A program made the translations under genes and the position numbers. The notes beneath the pieces were generated by a model, which saw only the letters and a list, made by a program, of their open reading frames with translations, was not told where the DNA came from and ran no database searches. This document shows positions 27,901-36,900 of a DNA stretch of 64,000 nucleotides, one piece after another (position 1 is the stretch's first letter; each line of letters begins with the position of its first letter). Source of the DNA: Micromonospora sediminicola (GTDB lineage: Bacteria; Actinomycetota; Actinomycetes; Mycobacteriales; Micromonosporaceae); contig NZ_FLRH01000003.1 in assembly GCF_900089585.1 (NCBI RefSeq), forward strand, positions 4,168,501 to 4,232,500, given 5' to 3'.

Positions 27901-30900
27901 GTCGGGGCGGCGAGCACCGCGATCCGGGCCGGCGCCGGCGCGGCTGGCGTCGGCAGCGGCTGCCAGGTCAGGTGGAACAGCGCGTCGGTGACCGCGTCGT
28001 CCCGGGCGCCCAGCTCGGTGCGGGAGATCGGCCGCATGGCCAGCGACGCCGCCTCGACCACCGGGGCACCGGTCGGGTCGGTGGCGGTCAGCGCGAACGC
28101 GTGCGGGCCGACCCGGCCCAGCCGGACCCGCAACGACGTCGCGCCGGACGCGTGCAGGGTGAGACCGTTCCAGGCGAACGGCAGCAGGATCCGGTCGCCG
28201 CCGGCGTCGGCCAGGCCACCGAAGTGCGCCGCGTGCAGGGCGGCGTCGAGCAGCGCCGGGTGCAGCGCGTACCGGTCGGCGTCGCCGCGCGGGCCGGGTG
28301 GCAGCTCCACCTCGGCGTACACCTCGTCGGCGCCGGCCCGCACGGCCCGCAGCCCTCGGAACGCGGGTCCGTAGCCGTACCCCTCGTCCACCAGGCGCTC
28401 GTAGAAGCCGGTCAGGTCGACGGCGGGGGCGTCCGGCGGCGGGGCGGTCGTCGTCGGGGTGGTCGTCGTCGGGGTGGTGCCGGCGGCGGAGAGCGTGCCG
28501 CTGCCGTGCCGGGTCCACGCCGCGCCGGCCGGCCCGTCGGCGGGTCGGGAGTGCACGGCGACCGGGCGGCGGCCGTCGTCGGCGGCCGGTCCGACGGCCA
28601 CCTGGACCTGGGTGGCCGCGTCCTCCGGCAGGGTGAGCGGCGCCTCGATGACCAGTTCGTCGAGGACCGGGCAGCCGACCTCGTCGCCGGCGCGCAGGCA
28701 CAGCTCGACCAGGCCGGTGCCGGGCACCAGCACCCGGCCGGCGACCCGGTGGTCGGCCAGCCACTGCTGCTCGCCGACCGCCAGCCGGCCGGTGAACAGG
28801 TGCCCCGAGCCGTCGGCCAGCGGCACCGACGCGCCGAGCAGCGGGTGACCGACGTCGGCCAGGCCGGCCGCGCCGACGTCGGCGGCGCCGCCGACCGGCC
28901 GGGGCCAGTAGCGGCGGCGGGCGAACGCGTACGTGGGCAGGTCGACCCGGCGGCCACCGGCCAGGGCCGGCTGCCAGTCGACGGGCACCCCGCGCACGTG
29001 CAGCTGCGCGACGGCGAGCAGGAACCGGGCCCGGTCGCCCCGGTCGCGCTGCAACGAGCCGACCACCACGGCCGGGCGGTCGTGCTCCTGGAGCGTCTGG
29101 TCGATGCCGGGCGTCAGCACCGGATGCGGACTGCACTCCACGTAGGTGTCGTGGCCCTCGGTGGCGACCGCCCGGATCGCGTCGGCCAGCTCGACCGGTT
29201 GGCGCAGGTTGCGGTACCAGTAGTCGGCGTCCATCTCCGGGCCGTCGAGCCAGCGCAGGTCGGTGGTGGAGTAGATCGGCACGGCGGCCGGGCCGGGCGT
29301 GACACCGGCGACGGCCTCGGCCAGCTCGGCGCGGATCCGTTCCACCTGCGGGGAGTGCGAGGCGTAGTCGATCGGGACGCGGCGCAGCCGCACCCGGTCG
29401 GCGGCCAGCTCGGCGGCGAACTCGTCCACCGCCGCCGGCTCGCCGGAGACCACCACGCTGGCCGGTCCGTTCACCGCGGCCACGGCCAGCCGGTCGCCGT
29501 AGCGGGCCACCCGCGCGCGGACCGCGTCGACGGCCAACGGCACGGCCGCCATCTCCCCCGCGCCGGCCAGCCGGCGCAGCGCGCGGGCGCGCAACGCCAC
29601 CAGCCGGGCCGCGTCCGGCAGGGACAGCACCCCGGCAACGCAGGCGGCGGCGATCTCGCCCTGCGAGTGGCCGACCACGGCGGCGGGCTGTACGCCGTAC
29701 GAGCGCCACAGCTCGGCCAGCGACACCATCACCGCGAACAGCAGCGGCTGCACCACGTCGGCCCGGTCCAGCGCGGGCACGCCGGGCGCCTGGCGCAGCA
29801 GGTCGCGCAGCGGGTGCTCCAGCCACGGCCGCAGCGCGGCGTCGCAGGCGGCCATCCGTTCGGCGAACACCGGTGACTCGTCGAGCAGGTCCAGCGCCAT
29901 GCCGGCCCACTGGGAGCCCTGGCCGGGGAAGACGAACACCACCCGGCCGGTGACGGTGGGCTCACCGCGTACCAGGTCGGTGGCGGGCTGACCGGCGGCG
30001 AGCGCGTCCAGGGCGGCGGCGACACCGGCCTGGTCGGCGACGACCACCGCCCGGTGGTCGAAGCCGGACCGGGTGGTGGCCAGCGACCAGGCCACGTCCA
30101 GCGGCCGCTGGTCGGGGCGGTCGGCGAGGTGGGCGCGCAGCCGGCGGGCCTGCCCGGCCAGCGCCTCCGGGGTACGCGCGGAGAGCAGCCACGGCAGCGC
30201 CGCCGGCCCGGCCGGCGGTTGCGGGTCGGCGGCCGGCTCGGGCGGCGCGGCCTCGACCACCACGTGGGCGTTGGTGCCGCTGATGCCGAACGAGGAGACG
30301 CCGGCGCGGGCCGGCCGGTCGGCGCGCGGCCAGGGCCGGGCCTCGGTGAGCAGGTCGACCGCGCCGGCCGCCCAGTCGACCCGGCTGGTGGGGCGCTCGG
30401 CGTGCAGCGTGCGGGGCAGCCGGCCGTGCCGCATGGCGAGGACGACCTTGAGCACGCCGGCCACGCCGGCCGCGGCCTGGGTGTGGCCGAGGTTGGACTT
30501 GACCGAGCCGAGCAGCAGCGGCGCGACGTCGTCCGGCCGCCGGCCGTAGGTGGCCAGGAGCGCCTCGGCCTCGATCGGGTCGCCGAGCGGGGTGCCGGTG
30601 CCGTGCGCCTCGACCGCGTCCACGTCGGCGGGGTCGAGGCCGGCGGCGGCGAGCGCGGCCCGGATCACCCGTTCCTGGGACGGCCCGTTCGGGGCGGTGA
30701 GCCCGTTGGACGCGCCGTCGGAGTTCACCGCGGAGCCGCGCACCAGGGCCAGCACCGGGTGGCCGCGCCGGCGGGCGTCGGAGAGCCGTTCCACCACCAG
30801 CACGCCGACGCCCTCGGACATGCCGAACCCGTCGGCCTCCTCGGCGAACGCCTTGCACCGGCCGTCCGGGGCGAGGCCGCGCTGGCGGCTGAATCCGGTC

Positions 30901-33900
30901 AGCCCGGCGGGGCCGGACAGCACCGACACGCCGCCGGCGAGGGCCAGGTCGCAGTCGCCCTGCCGCAGCGCCTGCGCGGCCAGGTGCAACGCCACCAGGG
31001 ACGCGGAGCAGGCCGTGTCCACGGTGACCGCCGGCCCTTCCAGGCCGAGCGCGTACGCGACCCGTCCGGACAGGACGCTCGCGGCGGTGCCGGTGAGCAG
31101 GTGCCCCTCGTCGGCGGTGGTCTCCCCGTCGTCGGAGGTGGCGCCGGGGGCGATCCGGTCGGTGTAGTCCTGGCCGTGGGTGCCGGCGAACACGCCGGTA
31201 CGGCTGCCGCGCAGCGTGTCCGGGTCGATGCCGGCCCGTTCCAGCGCCTCCCAGGACGTCTCCAGCAGCAGCCGGTGCTGCGGGTCCATGGCCAGGGCCT
31301 CGCGCGGGCTGATGCCGAAGAACGCGGCGTCGAAGTCGGCCAGGCCTGTGAGGAAGCCGCCCGCGCGGGTGTAGGTGCGGCCGGGGGTGCCGGGCTCCGG
31401 GTCGTACAGGTCGGCCAGCGGCCAGCCCCGGTCGGTGGGCAGCTCGCCGATCACCTCGCCGCCGGCGTCGAGCAGCCGCCACAGCTCCTCCGGGGAGCCG
31501 ATGCCGCCGGGGAACCGGCAGGCCATGGCGACCACCGCGACCGGTTCGTCCAGCGCCACGGTGGTGGCGTCGGCGACCTCGGTGGCGGTGGTGCCGAGCA
31601 GCCGGGCGTGCAGGTGCGCGGCGAGCAGTTCCGGGGTGGGGTGGTTGAACACCGCGTGCGGGGCGAGCCGGACGCCGGTGGCGGCGGCGAGCCGGTTGCT
31701 CAGTTCCACCGCCATCAGCGAGTCGAAGCCGAGGTCCTTGAACGGCCGGCGCGGCTCGACCAGCTCCGGACCGGCGTGGCCGAGGACCGTCGCGCAGCGG
31801 GCGCGGACCAGGTCCAGCAGCAGCGCGGCCCGGTCCGGCTCGCCGAGTCCGGCCAGCCGGTCGGCGAGGCCGGTTCCCGTCCCGGCGCCCGGCTCGGCGA
31901 CGACGGCCCGGCGCGGGGGCGGCGGCAGCAGCGCCCGCAGCAGTGCCGGCACCTCCCCTCCGGCGCGGACCGCGGCCAGGTCCAGCCCGATCGGCACCAG
32001 CTGCGCCGGTCCGGCGCGCAGCGCGGCGTCGAACAGCGCCAGTGCGGCGGGGGTGTCCAGCGGCCGGGTGCCGGCGCGGGCGAGCCGGGCGAGGTCGGCG
32101 GCACCGAGCCGGCCGGCCATCCCCTCGGTCTCGGCCCACAGGCCCCAGGCGAGCGCGGTGCCCGGCAGCCCCCGGTCGCGGCGGTACGCGGCGAGCGCGT
32201 CGAGGAACGCGTTGCCGGCGGCGTAGTTGCCCTGGCCGGGGCTGCCGAAGGTGGCCGAGGCGGAGGAGAACAGCACGAACGCGGCCAGGTCGAGGTCGGC
32301 GGTCAGCTCGTGCAGGTGCCAGGCGCCGTGCACCTTGGCCCGCAGCGCCACCGCCCAGCGGTCCGGGTCGAGGTCGGTGAGCAGGGCGTCGGCGGTGGCG
32401 CCGGCGGCGTGCACCACCGCGACCAGCCGGTCGGCGAGCGGGGCGAGCACGGCGGCGAGGGCGTCCCGGTCGGCCACGTCGGCGGCGACCAGCCGGACGG
32501 TGACACCGGCCCCGGTCAGCTCGTCGATCCAGAGTGCGGGCCGGGCGGTGCGGCCGAGCAGCACCAGCTCGCGCACCCCGTACGCCTCGACCAGGTGGGT
32601 GGCGACGTGCCGGCCGACGCCGCCGGTGCCGCCGGTGACCAGGACCGCGCCGCTGGCCAGCGCGGGCGGCGCGTCGGTCTCCGGTTCACCGGCCGGGCGC
32701 AGCCGGGGCAGCAGGGCCCGGCCGTCGCGCACCGCGATTTCCGGCTCGTCGTCGGCGGCGGCGAGCGCGGCGCGGACCGTGGCGTCGTCGGTGGCGTCGA
32801 GGTGCAGCAGCAGGAACCGGTCGGGGTGTTCGGCGCGGGCGACGCGCAGCAGGCCGGCGGCCGGGGCGTGCGCCGGGTCGCCGTCGCGGACCGCGACCGC
32901 CAGCGTGGTGTCGGAGGCGCGCGGGTCGTCGAGCCAGCGGCGCAGCACCCCCAGCAGGTCCCGGCCGATCGTGTCGGCCCGCTGCGCGACGGTGGCGGCC
33001 GGGTCGCCGTCGGGCAGGCGCAGCACCAGCACCGGGGGCAGCGGCCCGGCCGGGGGTACGGCGTCGGCGAGCGTCCACGTGGGCACCGGCCCGGTCGGCG
33101 CGGGCGTCCAGTCCACCGTGTACAGGCCGGCCGGGGCGGTCTCCGGGGTCGGCGCGCCGGCCGCCGGCGCCGCCACGGCCCGCAGCGCGATCCGGTCGAC
33201 GTCGAGCACCGGGCGGCCGGCGTCGTCGACGGCGCTGAGCGTCACCCCGTCCGCGCCGGCCGGGGCCAGGGTGAGCCGCAGCGCGTACGCGCCGGTGGCG
33301 TGCCGGCGCACGCCGGTCCACCCGGTCGGCTCGATCCGCTCCCCCGGCCCGGCGGGCGGGGCGAACCCGGCCAGCGGGAGCAGGCGCAGCGCGGCGTCGA
33401 GCACGTCGGGGTGCACGCCGTACCGCTCGGCGTCCGGGTCGGCGGCGTCGTCGGGCAGCCGCACGTCGAGGTGCAGCCGGTCCCCGGCGGTCCAGGCGGC
33501 CCGCAGCAGCGGGTGCGCCGCGTCGACCGGCCGGGCGCCGGCCGGCGGCCAGGTCACGGCCGGTACACCCGGCGCGGCGAGCGGATCGGCCGGGGCGAGC
33601 GTGGCGTCGGCGACGGCCCGCCAGGGCTCGTGCTCGCCGGCGCGGATGTGGCAGCGGGCGACCCGGCGGCCGGTCCCGTCCGGTCCGGCGACGTCGATCT
33701 GGAGGTCGACGGCCAGCCCGGCGGGCAGCGGCACCGGTTCGGGCGTGCGCAGGCGCTCCAGCACCGGCGCGTCGAGCCGCTCCCCGAGGTGGCTGAGCGC
33801 GTCGAGCAGCGCGGACCCGGGCAGCAGCGGCGCGGCGCCGTCCGGCGTGGCCGGTCGGGAGGTGGTGAACCGGCCGGTGGCGACCACCTGGCCGGTGCCG

Positions 33901-36900
33901 GCCACCGGCAGCACGGTGGCGAGCAGAGGGTGCCCGGTGTCGCCGGTCGGCGCGCCGGGTGCGGCGGGCAGCCAGTAGTGCCGGTGCCGGAACGCGTAGG
34001 TGGGCAGCGGGACGGGCGCGTGCGGGCCCGGCCCGGCCAGTGCGGCCCGGTCGACCGGCACGCCACGCACGTGCAGCCCGGACACGGCGGTGAGCAGCGC
34101 CACCGGTTCGGGCACGCCGCCGCGTAGGGTCGGCACGCAGGCGAGGTCGTCGCCGCCGTCGGCGAGGCAGTCGGCGGCCATCGCGGTGAGCACGCCGCCG
34201 GGACCGACCTCGAGGAACGTGGTGGCGCCCTCGGCGCGCAGCGCGCGGACGCCGTCGCGGAAGCGCACGGTGTCGCGGACGTGCGCGACCCAGTGCTCGG
34301 GCGAGGCGAGCCGGGCCGGGTCGACCGGCGCGCCGGTGAGCGTGGACACCACCGGCACCTGCGGCGCGCGGTAGGTCAGTCCGGCGGCGACCGCGCGGAA
34401 CGCGTCGAGCATCGGCGCCATCCGGGGCGAGTGGAACGCGTGCGACACGCGCAGCCGGCTGGTCCGGCGGCCGGCGGCGCGCAGCGTCGCGGCGACCGCG
34501 TCGACCGCGTCGGCGTCACCGGAGAGGACCACGGCGGTCGGCCCGTTCACCGCGGCCAACCCGACCCGGTCGGTGAGGTGGGGTCGCACCTCCGTCTCGT
34601 CCGCCTCGACCGCGACCATCGCGCCGCCGACCGGCAGCGCCTGCATGAGCCGGGCCCGCGCGGCGACCAGCGCCGCCGCGTCGGCGAGCGGGAACACGCC
34701 GGCCACGTGCGCGGCGGCCAGCTCGCCGATCGAGTGGCCGAGCAGCAGGTCGGGGCGGACGCCCCAGGATTCGAGCAGCCGGTGCAGCGCCACCTCGACG
34801 GCGAACAGCGCGGGCTGGGTGTAGCCGGTCTGGTCGAGCAGGTCGGCACGGGCGTCGCCGGCGGGGGCGAGGACCACGTCGGCGACCGGGTGCGGGACGT
34901 GCCCGGCGAGGTGCCGGTCCAGTTCCGCGCAGGCGGCGTCGAACGCCTCGGCGTAGACCGGGTACGTCTCGCGCAGCTCCCGGCCCATGCCGGGGCGTTG
35001 CCCGCCCTGCCCGCCGAACAGCACGGCGAGCCGCCCGTCGCCGACCCGGCCGGTGAGCACCCCGGCCGGTTCCGCGTCGCCCCGACTCAACGCGGTCAGC
35101 CCGGCGCGGGCGTCGGCCGGGTCGCGGACCAGCAGCGCCGCCCGATGCTCCAGCGCCGCCCGGGTGGTGGCCAGCGCGTACGCCACGTCGGCCGGGTCGG
35201 CCTCGTGCCGGTCGAGCCAGGTGGACAGTCGGGCCGCCTGGTCGCGCAGGCCCTCCCGGCTGGCGGCGGAGAGCAGCCACGGCACGGTGGCGGGCGTGGC
35301 CCGGTCGGCGGTCGGCGCGGCCGGCGCGGCGGGTGGGGCCTCGACGATGACGTGGGCGTTGGTGCCGCTGATGCCGAACGAGGAGACGCCGGCCCGGTGC
35401 GGGCGGTCGACCTCGGGCCACGGCCGGGCCTCGGTCAGCAGCTCCACCGCGCCGGCCGACCAGTCCACCTCGCGGGTCGGCGCGTCCACGTGCAGCGTGC
35501 GCGGCAGCGTCCCGTGGCGCAGCGCCAGCACCATCTTCATCACCCCGGCCGCGCCGGCCGCCGCCTGGGTGTGCCCGAGGTTCGACTTGAGCGAGCCGAG
35601 CAGCAGCGGCGTGGCCGCGTCCCGGCCCCGGCCGTACGTGGCCAGCAGCGCCTGCGCCTCGATCGGGTCGCCGAGCCGGGTGCCGGTGCCGTGCGCCTCG
35701 ACCGCGTCCACGTCGCCCGGTCCGAGCCCGGCGGCGGCCAGCGCCCGGCGGATGACCCGTTCCTGGGCCGGGCCGTTGGGCGCGGTCAGCCCGTTGGACG
35801 CGCCGTCGGAGTTGACCGCGGAGGCGCGCAGCAGCGCCAGCACCGGGTGGCCGTGACGGCGCGCGTCGCTGAGCCGTTCCAGCAGCAGCACGGCGACGCC
35901 CTCGGACCAGCCGGTGCCGTCGGCGGCGTCGGCGAACGCCTTGCACCGGCCGTCCGGGGCGAGGCCGCGCTGGCGGCTGAACTCGACGAACGCCTGCGGG
36001 GTGCCCATCACGGCGACGCCGCCGGCCACCGCGAGGGAGCAGTCCCCGGCGCGCAGCGCCTGCGCGGCCAGGTGCAGCGCCACCAGCGAGGACGAGCAGG
36101 CGGTGTCCACGGTCACCGCGGGCCCCTCCAGGCCCAGCGCGTACGCGACCCGCCCGGACACCACGCTGCCGGCGGTGCCCACGCCGAGGTAGCCCTCGGT
36201 GCCGGGCGGCGCCTGCCCCACCTGGGCCGCGTAGTCGTGGTGCATCACGCCGGTGAACACACCGGTGGCGCTGCCGCGCAGCGCGGTCGGGTCGATCCCG
36301 GCCCGCTCGAACAGCTCCCAGGACGTCTCCAGCAGCAGCCGTTGCTGCGGGTCCGTCGCGAGGGCCTCGCGCGGGCTGATGGCGAACAGGGTGGCGTCGA
36401 AGTCCCCGGCGCCGGCCAGGAACCCGCCGACCCGCGCGTACGAGGTGCCGGGCCGGTCGGGGTCGTCGGAGAAGAGGTGGGTCAGGTCCCAGCCCCGGTC
36501 GGTGGGGAACCCGGTCAGTCCCTCCCGCCCGGAGTCCAGCAGGTCCCACAGCTCCTCGGGGCCGGTGACGCCGCCGGGCAGCCGGCAGGCCATGGCGACG
36601 ATGGCCACCGGGTCGTCGGTGACGACCGGGCCCGACCGGTGCCCGGCGTCCGGGGCGGCGGCGCCGCGCAGCAGCGTGGCCAGGTGCCGGGCGAGCGCGG
36701 CGGGGGTGGGGTGGTCGAACGCGGCGGTGGCGGACAGCCGCGCCCCGGTGGCCCGGTTCAGCCGGTCCCGCAGCGCGACCGCGCGGACGGAGGTGAATCC
36801 CAGGTCGGTGAACGCCCGGTCCGGCCGGACCGCGCCCGGCCCGGGCAGCCCGGCGACCTCGGCGGTGCTCGCGCGGACCAGGTCGGCCAGGACCCGGTCG

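Noticed and set aside
24940..29910. A 1,656-codon minus-strand frame inside PKS A
   Set aside because: Out of frame with the PKS; low-complexity Arg/Gly/Ala protein with no motifs, whereas the PKS frame shows AT, DH, ER, KR and ACP motifs throughout.
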